In this document: positions 1-7,637 of the stretch, piece after piece | Layout of the letters: the number at the start of each line of letters is the position of its first letter | Numbering within the stretch: the stretch's first letter is position 1 | Source of the DNA: Gammaproteobacteria bacterium | GTDB lineage: Bacteria; Pseudomonadota; Gammaproteobacteria; GCA-001735895 | DNA: 12,904 bases | Assembly (NCBI GenBank): GCA_029864065.1 | Contig: JAOTUD010000027.1 | Coordinates: forward strand, 1-12,904 | Reading direction: 5' to 3' | The notes under the pieces: generated by a model | The model's input: only the letters and a program-made list of their open reading frames with translations | Databases searched by the model: none | Told to the model about the DNA's origin: nothing | Translations under genes and position numbers: made by a program

Positions 1-1
1 G

Positions 2-508
2 GTCAAGAAGCACGCGCTCGAGAATGGCGACAATATTACGCTGGGTAAATATCAGATTACTTATCAGAATAATTCCGGTGGCGGCGAGCAGGATTTCGAG
101 CAAACCATGATTATCCGCCCGGGTGAAGCCGGCATGCCCGAGGAGGCTGGCGGCAGGGAAATTGACAAGTCGGTGCAGAAAATATCGGCAGCAATCGCAT
201 CCGAAGCCGCCACCACCGCCGCTTCCCCGATGGCAAACAAGGAAGCCTGCCTGCAACTGCTCAGCGGCGCGAATGCCGGCAAGGAACTGGTACTGACCAA
301 GGCATTGACCACGATTGGTCAACCCGGCGTGCAGGTAGCCGCAATTACCCGTCGACCTCAGGGATTCTTTCTGATACACGTCGATGGAGGGCCGAGCAAT
401 AACGTACCCAAGGTTGGGGGCTCACCGATTGGATCCAACGCTCACGAATTAAAAAGCCACGACATCATCGAAGTCGCTGGCGTAAAAATGGAATTTTACC
501 TCAAGTAA
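2..508 (+). CDS. FHA domain protein, 5' end outside window
   Basis: The frame is open from base 2 to the TAA at 506-508, giving 168 visible residues with the N-terminus missing. The first visible residues (VKKHALENGDNITLGKYQI) match the C-terminal half of a forkhead-associated domain: the L-x-N/D-GD-x-I-x-LG strand pattern, then a hydrophobic strand. A low-complexity Ala/Pro/Ser-rich linker follows. A second FHA-like segment spans about visible residues 82-168 (TTIGQPGVQVAAITRR, then a closing strand EVAGVKMEFYL). FHA domains normally bind phosphothreonine through an Arg after the first conserved Gly. Here that position is Gln (visible residue 107, codon 320-322), so this copy may not bind phosphopeptide. 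The cyclase gene starts 43 nt downstream on the same strand, so the two probably form an operon. A role coupling phosphorylation to cyclic nucleotide signalling is inference. Confidence 0.82.
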   Translation, partial: VKKHALENGDNITLGKYQITYQNNSGGGEQDFEQTMIIRPGEAGMPEEAGGREIDKSVQKISAAIASEAATTAASPMANKEACLQLLSGANAGKELVLTKALTTIGQPGVQVAAITRRPQGFFLIHVDGGPSNNVPKVGGSPIGSNAHELKSHDIIEVAGVKMEFYLK

Positions 509-541
509 AAAATTCAAAAACTGCTCGTCCGAACTAATCCC

Positions 542-546
542 GGGAG
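542..546 (+). promoter_or_regulatory. Shine-Dalgarno site of the cyclase gene
   Basis: GGGAG lies 5 nt upstream of the ATG at 552 and supports that start. No terminator or convincing promoter is visible in the 43 nt between the FHA gene and this start, consistent with co-transcription. Confidence 0.6.
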
Positions 547-551
547 CATAA

Positions 552-2783
552 ATGCAATTACAGCGCATGGTCAGGCTGGCACTTAGCGGCGTCATCCTGC
601 TGGTTCTTCTGGTCGACACTTCCGGGCTGTATAAATATCCGTTTATCAAGCAACTGGAAAACTGGACTTACGATGCGCGGCTCAATTTTACCCGCCTCGA
701 TACGATCGATGATCGCATTGTTATCGTCGATATCGACGAGACCTCGCTCGCCGAAGTCGGACGCTGGCCATGGGGACGCGACAAACTAGCCACTATCGTC
801 AACAATTTATTCAACCTGTACGAGGTCGACACCGTTGGTTTCGATATCGTATTCGCCGAAAAAGACCAGAGCTCCGGGCTGGAAAAATTCGATCAACTTG
901 CGCGCGACACGCTGAGGAACAACACCGAGTACCTGCAGGCGCTGCAGGAAATTCGCCCCAGCCTGATGCATGACGAAATATTTGCCGACAGCCTGATCGG
1001 CAAAAATATCGTCCTCGGATATTATTTCAAAACCAATCTGCAGGAAGACGAAACCGGGGTTACCGGATTGCTGCCGCCGGCGCTTACCAAAATGGATGTG
1101 CAATGGAGCGAGCGCCTGCCTATCAACAAGGCTGTCGGCTACGGGGGCAACCTTGAAATACTGCAGGCCTCGGCCAAGTCGGGGGGCTACTTCGATAATC
1201 CCTTCGTCGATGCTGACGGCGTCTTTCGGCGCGTACCGCTGGTACAGGCCTACGAGGGCTATTTGTTTGCTTCGCTCGCGCTGGCGGTTTCTCAGGCCCA
1301 CCTCGGTGCAGACGGGATCCAGCTCGCGGTCGAGACGGAGGGCACCCGAGGAGGCAAGGAATATTATGCTCTGGAGACGATAAACCTCAAGGACTATCGC
1401 GTGCCGGTCGATGCAAACGGCGCTGTATTTGTCCCCTACAGGGGCCGACAGGGCAGTTTTCCGTATATTCCCGCGCACGAGGTCTTGAATCGCAAAACCG
1501 ATCCCCGGGCGCTCCGGGACAAGATCGTGCTGGTTGGCACCTCGGCGCCCGGACTACTCGATCTGCGCTCGACGCCGGTACAGAATATTTATCCCGGGGT
1601 CGAGGTACACGCCAATATCATTTCAGGAATTCTCGACGATCGAATCAAGCATAAACCTGCCTGGACGGTGGGCTATGAATTCGTACTGCTGGTGGTTATC
1701 GCAGTCAGCATGGCGTTACTGTTACCCCTGGTATCGCCGCTACTGGCCGCTGCCGGAACACTTGGTCTTACCGGCGTCGTCATCGTCGGCACCTTTCTCG
1801 CCTGGAACAACAACCTGATTCTGCCAATGGCGAGTCCGCTGCTGCTGCTTTTACTAATGTTCATGCTGCACATGTCTTACGGCTTTTTCATCGAGTCCCG
1901 CGGCAAGCGGCAGCTGGCCCATCTGTTCGGCCACTATATCCCGCCCGAGCTGGTAGACGAAATGAGCGAGTCGCCCGAAGAATATTCGCTCGAAGGTGAA
2001 AACCGTGAAATGACGGTTCTTTTTTCCGACGTGCGCGGATTTACGTCGATTTCGGAGGGCATGGACCCGAAGCAGCTAACCCGATTGATGAATGCCCTGC
2101 TGACTCCCATGACCCGGGTGATCCATAAAAACCGGGGAACTATCGACAAGTACATGGGCGACGCAATCATGTCGTTCTGGGGAGCGCCGTTACACGATTC
2201 GGAACATGCCCGTCATGCCCTTTACGCCGCAATGGAAATGATGGATGAACTCAAAATCATGCAGGAAGATTTCGAGCAGCGCGGCTGGCCCATGGTCAAT
2301 ATTGGTATCGGCCTTAATACCGGCGACATGAACGTCGGTAACATGGGCTCGGAATTTCGCATGGCCTACACGGTGCTCGGTGACGCAGTCAACCTGGGCT
2401 CTCGCCTCGAGGGCCTCACCAAAAATTATGGGGTTAATATCATCGTCAGCGAAACCACCAAGGCGGCGATTCCCGAGTTTGTTTTCCGCGAACTCGACCT
2501 GGTGCGCGTAAAGGGCAAGAACGAACCTGTCGCGATTTTCGAGCCGGTTGGGCACAAGAATGACCTGGGAAAATCGGTCACCTCCGAACTTACCGCGTAC
2601 AAAAAAGCCCTGCGGAATTTCCGCGCGCAATCCTGGGACAAGGCGGAAGTCGATTTTTTCAATCTTAACCGCACCAATCCTGACAGGATGCTATACCAGG
2701 TTTACCTGGACCGTATTGCGGTTTACCGCAAAGAACCGCCTGGCGAGGGCTGGGACGGCGTTTTTACGCATACTACCAAGTAA
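552..2783 (+). CDS. CHASE2-domain class III adenylate cyclase
   Basis: 743-residue membrane protein predicted to make cAMP from ATP. An N-terminal hydrophobic segment (about 7-26) is followed by a CHASE2 extracytoplasmic sensor domain (about 28-365) ending in the typical GTSAPGLLDLRSTP and PGVEVHANI stretches. Three more hydrophobic segments follow (about 373-393, 397-418, 423-446). The cytoplasmic cyclase catalytic domain is about 480-655. Its metal-binding Asp residues are D493 (LFSDVRGFTS) and D537 (DKYMGDAIM), and the transition-state Asn/Arg are N614 and R618 (GDAVNLGSR). The base-selecting pair is K533 and T607, which is the class IIIb adenylate cyclase pattern. The tail (about 670-743), ending in a WDGV motif, resembles the TPR-like tail common in this family. 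All catalytic residues are present, so it should be active. The ligand sensed by CHASE2 is unknown. It probably shares a transcript with the FHA gene upstream. Confidence 0.93.
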   Translation: MQLQRMVRLALSGVILLVLLVDTSGLYKYPFIKQLENWTYDARLNFTRLDTIDDRIVIVDIDETSLAEVGRWPWGRDKLATIVNNLFNLYEVDTVGFDIVFAEKDQSSGLEKFDQLARDTLRNNTEYLQALQEIRPSLMHDEIFADSLIGKNIVLGYYFKTNLQEDETGVTGLLPPALTKMDVQWSERLPINKAVGYGGNLEILQASAKSGGYFDNPFVDADGVFRRVPLVQAYEGYLFASLALAVSQAHLGADGIQLAVETEGTRGGKEYYALETINLKDYRVPVDANGAVFVPYRGRQGSFPYIPAHEVLNRKTDPRALRDKIVLVGTSAPGLLDLRSTPVQNIYPGVEVHANIISGILDDRIKHKPAWTVGYEFVLLVVIAVSMALLLPLVSPLLAAAGTLGLTGVVIVGTFLAWNNNLILPMASPLLLLLLMFMLHMSYGFFIESRGKRQLAHLFGHYIPPELVDEMSESPEEYSLEGENREMTVLFSDVRGFTSISEGMDPKQLTRLMNALLTPMTRVIHKNRGTIDKYMGDAIMSFWGAPLHDSEHARHALYAAMEMMDELKIMQEDFEQRGWPMVNIGIGLNTGDMNVGNMGSEFRMAYTVLGDAVNLGSRLEGLTKNYGVNIIVSETTKAAIPEFVFRELDLVRVKGKNEPVAIFEPVGHKNDLGKSVTSELTAYKKALRNFRAQSWDKAEVDFFNLNRTNPDRMLYQVYLDRIAVYRKEPPGEGWDGVFTHTTK

Positions 2784-2788
2784 ATCCT

Positions 2789-4027
2789 TCACCAGCAGGC
2801 ACGCAGCTCCCGCGCCAGTATTTGAATGCCCTTCTCCAGGTCTGCTTCGCTTTGTACATAGTTCATGCGCACGCAGCCTTCGGCATGGTCGGTGGCAGCC
2901 GCCTGGCCAGGGAAAAAGTACTTGCCGGGAACGACCAGCAACCCCTTGCGCTTGAGGCGTTGGTAGAGCTCGCTGGTCGTCACGCCGAGACCTTCGAACC
3001 AAAGCCATAAAAACATCGATCCCTCGGGCTTGTGAATTAGCAGGCGGGGGTCGTCTATTGCCGCCCGCAGCAGGCGTACCGCCAACTCCGAGCGTCGTTT
3101 GTAAAAGGGCCGAATAATGTCGTCGCAAAGAGTCAACAGGACACCATCGGCAATCAACTGGTTGACTATCTCGGCACCCAGGCCCGACGGCGCCAGGCTG
3201 GTAATCGCCGTCATGTTCGAAAAAAAACGGATCAACTCCTCGCTGGCGATTACGATTCCGGTGCGGGCCCCGGGCAGGCCCAGCTTGGACAGGCTCATGC
3301 AAACGATACAATTGTCGTTCCAGAACGGATTTGCATCGTTAAAGATGATATTCGGGAAAGGCGTGCCGTAGGCATTGTCGATCATCAGCGGAACCTCGTT
3401 ATTGCGCGCGATCTGATCGAGTTGCCTGCACTCGTCATCGGTTAGCACGTTGCCGCTGGGATTGGTGGGGCGGGAAACGCAGATCAGGCCGATGGATTCG
3501 TCGACCTGCAGGTTGTCGAAATCGACCTGGTATTTGAAAAACCCGTCTTCCAGCCGCTCGATTCTTGCCTGCTGGCTGGTGATCAAACCATCCTCGATAC
3601 CGACATCGCTATAGCCGATATACTCGGGCACCAGCGGAATCAACACGCGCTTTTGGAGGGGCCCGGCCTTACCGGCAAAGGAGTTGAACAAGATAAAAAA
3701 TGAACTCTGGCTACCATGAGTCAAGGCGATGTTTTTATTACTGATTTTCCAGCCATACTGTTGTTGAAAAAACCCTGCGAGCGCTTCGATGAAACTGCTC
3801 TTTCCCTGCGGGCCATCGTAGTTCGCCAGGGTTTCCACCAGCTTGCCCGATGCCTGAAGTTTTTCGATCACGCCTTCAAAAACCGTCGTAACCTCGGGAA
3901 TATTCGCAGGATTGCCGCCGCCGAGCATCACCATCCCGGGCTGGGCCAGGCCTTCGCTCAAGTCATCCATTAAATGGGTTATACCCGAGTAGCCCTGGAA
4001 CCGTTTGCCAAAATCCGAAAGATCCAT
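2789..4027 (-). CDS. avtA: Valine-pyruvate aminotransferase AvtA
   Basis: 412-residue PLP-dependent fold-type I aminotransferase; E. coli AvtA is about 417. It interconverts valine/2-oxoisovalerate and alanine/pyruvate in the cytoplasm. The sequence follows E. coli AvtA closely along its length as I remember it: SGITHLMDDLSEGL near the start, MLGGGNPANIPE, NYDGPQGKS, PEYIGYSDVG, VSRPTNPSGNVLTDDE, and the PLP-lysine motif SLSKLGLPGAR with K248. Near the C-terminus are HKPEGSMFLWLWF and VPGKYFFPG. I chose the ATG at 4027 because MDLSDFGKRF aligns with the E. coli N-terminus. An in-frame ATG at 4045 is also possible, and the frame stays open to 4204. Neither start has a strong Shine-Dalgarno. 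The gene is convergent with the cyclase gene (5 bp between stop codons) and divergent from the thioesterase gene. Confidence 0.93.
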   Translation of the reverse strand: MDLSDFGKRFQGYSGITHLMDDLSEGLAQPGMVMLGGGNPANIPEVTTVFEGVIEKLQASGKLVETLANYDGPQGKSSFIEALAGFFQQQYGWKISNKNIALTHGSQSSFFILFNSFAGKAGPLQKRVLIPLVPEYIGYSDVGIEDGLITSQQARIERLEDGFFKYQVDFDNLQVDESIGLICVSRPTNPSGNVLTDDECRQLDQIARNNEVPLMIDNAYGTPFPNIIFNDANPFWNDNCIVCMSLSKLGLPGARTGIVIASEELIRFFSNMTAITSLAPSGLGAEIVNQLIADGVLLTLCDDIIRPFYKRRSELAVRLLRAAIDDPRLLIHKPEGSMFLWLWFEGLGVTTSELYQRLKRKGLLVVPGKYFFPGQAAATDHAEGCVRMNYVQSEADLEKGIQILARELRACW

Positions 4028-4139
4028 CGTATCTTTTCGCGTCATTATCGAAGAGCTAATTACTGACAGCATTTGAAAAAAAAGCAACCGTTTTTGCCAC
4101 GTCGTTTGACCCAGGTCGTTATTGACTCGATGGGGAATT

Positions 4140-4574
4140 ATGTCAACATCGCTGCTACACGAATCCGGTTTACCCATGCAATACGACCACGAGCTTGAAT
4201 TCAAGGTACGCGACTACGAGTGCGACATGCAGGGCGTGGTCAATAACGGTGTCTACCAGAACTACCTGGAACATGCCCGGCATGAGTTCCTGCAGTCCCG
4301 GGGCATTAATTTCGCGCAGTTGACCGCTGCCGGTATAAACCTGGTCGTCATTCGAGCGGAACTGGACTACCGGAAATCACTTACCGGCAATGATAGTTTC
4401 GTGGTGCGCAGCCTGTTGCGTCGGCTGTCGAAGATTCGTTTCGAGTTTCGGCAGGATATTTACCGCCTGCCCGACGAAACCCTGGTTCTCGAGGCGCGAA
4501 TCACCGGCACTTCGCTGAACGAAGGTGGGCGCCCTTTCGTTCCGGATGCGCTGGCGACTCTCTTTGACGGGTAA
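4140..4574 (+). CDS. Acyl-CoA thioesterase, 4HBT/YbgC hotdog family
   Basis: 144 residues from the ATG at 4140. This is a small single-domain hotdog-fold thioesterase that should hydrolyse acyl-CoA-type thioesters in the cytoplasm; its substrate cannot be read from sequence. The motif DYECDMQGVVNNGVYQNYLE corresponds to the 4HBT/YbgC active-site region, with the catalytic Asp probably D29 (D17 if counted from the next ATG). Further family signatures are VIRAELDYRKSLTGND and FRQDIYRL. Start choice is uncertain. The ATG at 4140 has GGGGAA just upstream, though unusually close. The ATG at 4176 (MQYDHELEFKVRD) is where family homology begins but lacks a Shine-Dalgarno. A TTG at 4122 is also in frame. 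The gene stands alone and divergent from avtA, and fabI follows 232 nt downstream. Confidence 0.85.
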   Translation: MSTSLLHESGLPMQYDHELEFKVRDYECDMQGVVNNGVYQNYLEHARHEFLQSRGINFAQLTAAGINLVVIRAELDYRKSLTGNDSFVVRSLLRRLSKIRFEFRQDIYRLPDETLVLEARITGTSLNEGGRPFVPDALATLFDG

Positions 4575-4596
4575 TCCGCTTCACTATGCGCTATCA

Positions 4597-4620
4597 GAAT
4601 GCGCGCATCGCCGCGCGTTC
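4597..4620. other. Strong hairpin downstream of the thioesterase gene
   Basis: Arms GAATGCGCG (4597-4605) and CGCGCGTTC (4612-4620) pair over 9 bp with one G-T wobble and a 6-nt loop, starting 22 nt after the thioesterase stop. No T-run follows on the plus strand, so it is not a classical intrinsic terminator. It could still stabilise the mRNA 3' end or mark a factor-dependent stop. Confidence 0.4.
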
Positions 4621-4796
4621 GCAGCGGATCCTTCAAGGCCTTGAAATGCGGAAGTTAGCGGCTCGGGGATCGTCGCGACAGCCTGAACCGGTGATTCTGC
4701 CAGCTGTTACATAATCGCCAGTATTGGAAGCCAACGGCAATTTCGCAGTTTGTATTTGCATGCAGCCGACTACGCTGACAAAATGGTTTTATTTTC

Positions 4797-4801
4797 GGGA
4801 G
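4797..4801 (+). promoter_or_regulatory. Shine-Dalgarno site that fixes the fabI start
   Basis: GGGAG with 5-nt spacing to the ATG at 4807. Upstream in-frame ATGs at 4750 and 4783 lack such a site and would add a tail not found in FabI proteins. The rest of the gap (4575-4796) shows only weak promoter-like matches, such as TTGCAT with CAAAAT 17 nt downstream. I do not call a promoter there. Confidence 0.65.
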
Positions 4802-4806
4802 CAGCA

Positions 4807-5592
4807 ATGGGATTTCTAGCCGGTAAGAAAGCATTAATCGTCGGCATCGCAAGCAATCGATCCATCGCCTATGGTATCGCGCAGGCGATGCATCGAGAAG
4901 GCGCGGAACTCGCTTTCAGTTATGCCAACGACAAACTGAAACCGCGGGTAGAAAAATTTGCCGCCGAGTTCGATTCGAATATCACACTGCCCTGCGACGT
5001 CGCCAGCGATGACGAAATCATCGATCTTTTCAAGCACCTTGGAGAACGTTGGGACAAACTGGATGCACTGGTTCACTCGGTCGCATTCGCCCCGAGAGAG
5101 GCACTGGCCGGAGATTATCTCGAAAATCTGGACCGCGAAGGCTTCCGCATCGCGCACGATATCAGCTCATACAGCCTGGCCGCGATGGCCAGGGCGGCGA
5201 GGCCGATGATGCAGAATACCAACGGCTCGATTATTACGATGACCTACCTCGGATCCCAGCGCGCGCTGCCAAACTACAATATCATGGGCGTCGCGAAAGC
5301 CAGCCTCGAGGCTAATGTTCGTTACCTCGCTTCGGCGCTGGGACCGGAGGGCATCCGCGTCAATTCGATTTCCGCGGGACCGATAAAAACCCTGGCCGCG
5401 GCAGGCATCGGCAATTTCAAGAAGATTCTGGACGAAGTAGCGCACAATGCACCGTTACGGCGTAATGTTACGATAGAGGAAGTAGGCAACGTGGGGGCCT
5501 TTTTATGCTCGGACCTGGCGGCAGGAATCACCGGGGAGAATATCTACGTCGATTCGGGTTACAACATTGTCAGCATGGGAGTACTTGAATAA
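4807..5592 (+). CDS. fabI: Enoyl-[acyl-carrier-protein] reductase FabI
   Basis: 261 residues; E. coli FabI has 262. It is a short-chain dehydrogenase family enzyme that reduces trans-2-enoyl-ACP to acyl-ACP with NAD(P)H in each round of type II fatty-acid elongation, in the cytoplasm. The N-terminus MGFLAGKKALIVGIASNRSI is the FabI nucleotide-binding region, and HREGAELAFSY follows. The catalytic motif is Tyr-x6-Lys with Y157 and K164 (PNYNIMGVAKASLEANVRY); Y147 matches the second conserved Tyr. SAGPIKTLAA is the substrate-loop region. There is a one-residue insertion relative to E. coli before Y147. The start rests on homology and on the GGGAG site. The gene is convergent with ppiD, with 15 bp between stop codons and no terminator between them. 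Family identity is very secure. Confidence 0.97.
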   Translation: MGFLAGKKALIVGIASNRSIAYGIAQAMHREGAELAFSYANDKLKPRVEKFAAEFDSNITLPCDVASDDEIIDLFKHLGERWDKLDALVHSVAFAPREALAGDYLENLDREGFRIAHDISSYSLAAMARAARPMMQNTNGSIITMTYLGSQRALPNYNIMGVAKASLEANVRYLASALGPEGIRVNSISAGPIKTLAAAGIGNFKKILDEVAHNAPLRRNVTIEEVGNVGAFLCSDLAAGITGENIYVDSGYNIVSMGVLE

Positions 5593-5607
5593 GCCTCGCG
5601 CTATCGC

Positions 5608-7488
5608 TTAAAGCTCTTCAAGTTGCGTTCTGACGACTTCCGCGCGGCCTGTTATCGTTTTCACGGCCGCCTGATATTCGACTCCGGCGATGCCCTCATT
5701 GAGTCGGGCAAGGGACTCCTGATCGGCCTCCGCGTCGCTGGATAACACCGCAGATAATTCGACAATGACGTAGTCCCCATTGCTCAGCGACAAGCCATCG
5801 TAAACAATCCCCCGCTCCGGTTTCGGCATGTTGAATGCACGACTCCGAATAATCGCATCGATCTCTGACTGCTGCCGCGTTATGAATCCGTGATCGGTGA
5901 TCCCGGTTGACCATTCCTGCGCGAGTTCATCCAGTGATTTACCCGCCTGCAGCCCCGCAAGAGCCTCGTTACCGGCGGCCAGGTTTTGCTCGCGTAGATT
6001 CTTTGCGATGAGTTCGGACCTGACCTGTTCACGCACCTGTTCGAGAGGTTGTTGCTGCGATGGTTTGCGCTGGTTTAGCCGAATGAAAACGACTCGTTCG
6101 CTGCCCAGTTCGATCGCCTCGCTATTGAGCTGCTGTTGCAGTACCTCGGCAGAAAAGGCCGCCTGGCGGATTTTCTGTTCGGCCGCGATTCCGTCACCCG
6201 AAAAACGATCGAACCAGTCGCTCGTTTGCAGGCCCAGTCCCAGTTGTTCTGCGGCGGGCAGCAGGGAGTCTGGTTGCTCGTAAGCCAGGTTCGCCAGGTT
6301 TTCAACCAGGTTATATATTTGAACCTCTGCTTTTTCGGTTTTTATTTCATTCTCGAGCTCCGCCTGCAGGGATTCGAATGATCGTGTTGCGCCGCCTTTG
6401 ATCGAGTGCAGCTTTATCAGATGCCAGCCAAACGCGGTTTTTACCGGCTCGCTTAGCTGCCCTTCCTGGAGCGCAAACAATTCTGACTCGAACGTCGGCA
6501 CCATGACCCCGCGCTCGATTTCGCCGAGATTTCCGCCTTCGCTTGCCGAGCCCGGATCTTCCGATAGCGCGCGCGCCAGCTCGGCAAAATCCTCGCCATT
6601 GACGATGCGCTTTCGAATGCCGGTAATTCTGGCCAGGGCCTGGTCGCTCTGTTCGTCCGAATCCGCCTTGATCAATATATGACTGGTTTCCCGCGTCTCC
6701 GGACTGGTATAGTTGTCCAGATGATCCTGGTAACGGGCGTAGGCATCGTCCCGGCTTACTTTTATTCCCTGCTTGATACCTTCGAGGCTAACTTCGATAT
6801 AGTCTATCTTGACCTGTTCAGGGGTACGGTAGCGATCTGCCTGAGCCTGGTAAAATTCCTCGATCTGATTGTCGTCCACCTCGATATCGGCCGCATCCAG
6901 GCTGTGCCTGAGCGTTCTGAGCTTGCGTGTCTGATTGGCGAGGCTGGTAAAACGCTTCTGTGAATATGGCGGCGTAAACGAGGTTTGCTGGATGCCGGCC
7001 TGAAACTGCTGCATCGCTCCATTAGCTCTGAGTTCCTGCTCGAATCCCAGCGGCGAGTATCCCAGCGAACGCAACTGGGCCTCGTATATATCGCTGTCGA
7101 ACCGACCGTCTCGCTGAAAAACATCCATGCCGCGGATTATCCGGCTCAATTCGGCATCGCCGATTCGATAGCGCTGGTCGTCGATGTACTGGCGTAGCGC
7201 GGTTTCCTCGATTAATTGCCCCAGCACCTGTTCCCGCAACATCGTCTCGCTACCAAAGGATTCGGGGATAGCGCCGCCGAACAATTGCGACAGTCTCTGA
7301 CGATAATTGGCGTAAGCCCGGTCGAGGGCTTCCGATGTTATCTCCTGACCGTTGACCGTCGCCGCGGGCTGGGCTTCCCCGCCACCGAAATAGGAATTAA
7401 TGCCCCACAGCGCAAACGGAATACTGATAAGAAAGATAATGCCGTAGGCAATCCATCCGGTTACTTTTTCTCGAATCGCTTGTAGCAT
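5608..7488 (-). CDS. ppiD: Membrane-anchored periplasmic folding factor PpiD
   Basis: 626 residues, the size of E. coli PpiD. The N-terminus MLQAIREKVTGWIAYGIIFL begins a single membrane anchor (about 10-30), so the rest faces the periplasm, where PpiD-type chaperones contact proteins leaving the Sec translocon. A SurA-N-like region rich in Gln, Arg and Leu follows (about 35-200). A parvulin (PpiC-type) rotamase domain spans about 265-360: ETSHILIKADSDEQ with H270, FAELARALSEDPGSASEGG, and FGWHLIKLHSI. A long C-terminal region follows. In E. coli the parvulin domain has little or no isomerase activity; whether that holds here cannot be judged. No good Shine-Dalgarno precedes the ATG; the leader is AT-rich. 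A perfect hairpin separates the gene from the tRNAs upstream. The position after hupB and next to fabI fits gammaproteobacterial gene order. Confidence 0.95.
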   Translation of the reverse strand: MLQAIREKVTGWIAYGIIFLISIPFALWGINSYFGGGEAQPAATVNGQEITSEALDRAYANYRQRLSQLFGGAIPESFGSETMLREQVLGQLIEETALRQYIDDQRYRIGDAELSRIIRGMDVFQRDGRFDSDIYEAQLRSLGYSPLGFEQELRANGAMQQFQAGIQQTSFTPPYSQKRFTSLANQTRKLRTLRHSLDAADIEVDDNQIEEFYQAQADRYRTPEQVKIDYIEVSLEGIKQGIKVSRDDAYARYQDHLDNYTSPETRETSHILIKADSDEQSDQALARITGIRKRIVNGEDFAELARALSEDPGSASEGGNLGEIERGVMVPTFESELFALQEGQLSEPVKTAFGWHLIKLHSIKGGATRSFESLQAELENEIKTEKAEVQIYNLVENLANLAYEQPDSLLPAAEQLGLGLQTSDWFDRFSGDGIAAEQKIRQAAFSAEVLQQQLNSEAIELGSERVVFIRLNQRKPSQQQPLEQVREQVRSELIAKNLREQNLAAGNEALAGLQAGKSLDELAQEWSTGITDHGFITRQQSEIDAIIRSRAFNMPKPERGIVYDGLSLSNGDYVIVELSAVLSSDAEADQESLARLNEGIAGVEYQAAVKTITGRAEVVRTQLEEL

Positions 7489-7523
7489 TTATTTTAGTCA
7501 AAATCAGCAGATGCCATCTTGTT

Positions 7524-7546
7524 AAAGCGCTCGTAACGAGCGCTTT
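7524..7546 (-). terminator. Perfect 10-bp hairpin after tRNA-Asp, before ppiD
   Basis: AAAGCGCTCG (7524-7533), loop TAA, CGAGCGCTTT (7537-7546): ten perfect base pairs with a 3-nt loop. It lies 6 nt past the 3' end of tRNA-Asp and 35 nt before the ppiD start. In the transcribed direction the GC-rich core runs into TTT and then AACAAG, so the U-tract is short. It most likely ends the hupB-tRNA transcript, perhaps incompletely, with some read-through into ppiD. An RNA-processing or stability role is the alternative. Confidence 0.6.
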
Positions 7547-7552
7547 CAATGA

Positions 7553-7629
7553 TGGCGGAGTGGACGGGACTCGAACCCGCGACCCCCGGCGTGACAGGCC
7601 GGTATTCTAACCAACTGAACTACCACTCC
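7553..7629 (-). tRNA. tRNA-Asp (anticodon GTC)
   Basis: 77 nt including an encoded 3' CCA (TGG at 7553-7555 on the plus strand). The acceptor stem GGAGTGG pairs perfectly with CCACTCC. The D-arm contains AGTTCAGTTGGTTAGA, the anticodon loop CTGTCAC carries GTC (7593-7595), and the T-loop is TTCGAGT. The sequence closely resembles E. coli tRNA-Asp. It sits 8 nt after tRNA-Val in the direction of transcription. Confidence 0.97.
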
Positions 7630-7637
7630 TGATTTGG

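Noticed and set aside
4750..4806. N-terminal extension of FabI by 19 residues from an upstream ATG.
   Set aside because: The ATG at 4807 has a good Shine-Dalgarno and matches the family N-terminus exactly; the extension has neither.
5083..5085. FabI has Ala at position 93, the site of Gly-to-Val/Ser changes giving triclosan or diazaborine resistance in E. coli.
   Set aside because: Ala occurs naturally at the equivalent place in drug-sensitive enzymes such as S. aureus FabI, so it does not by itself suggest resistance.
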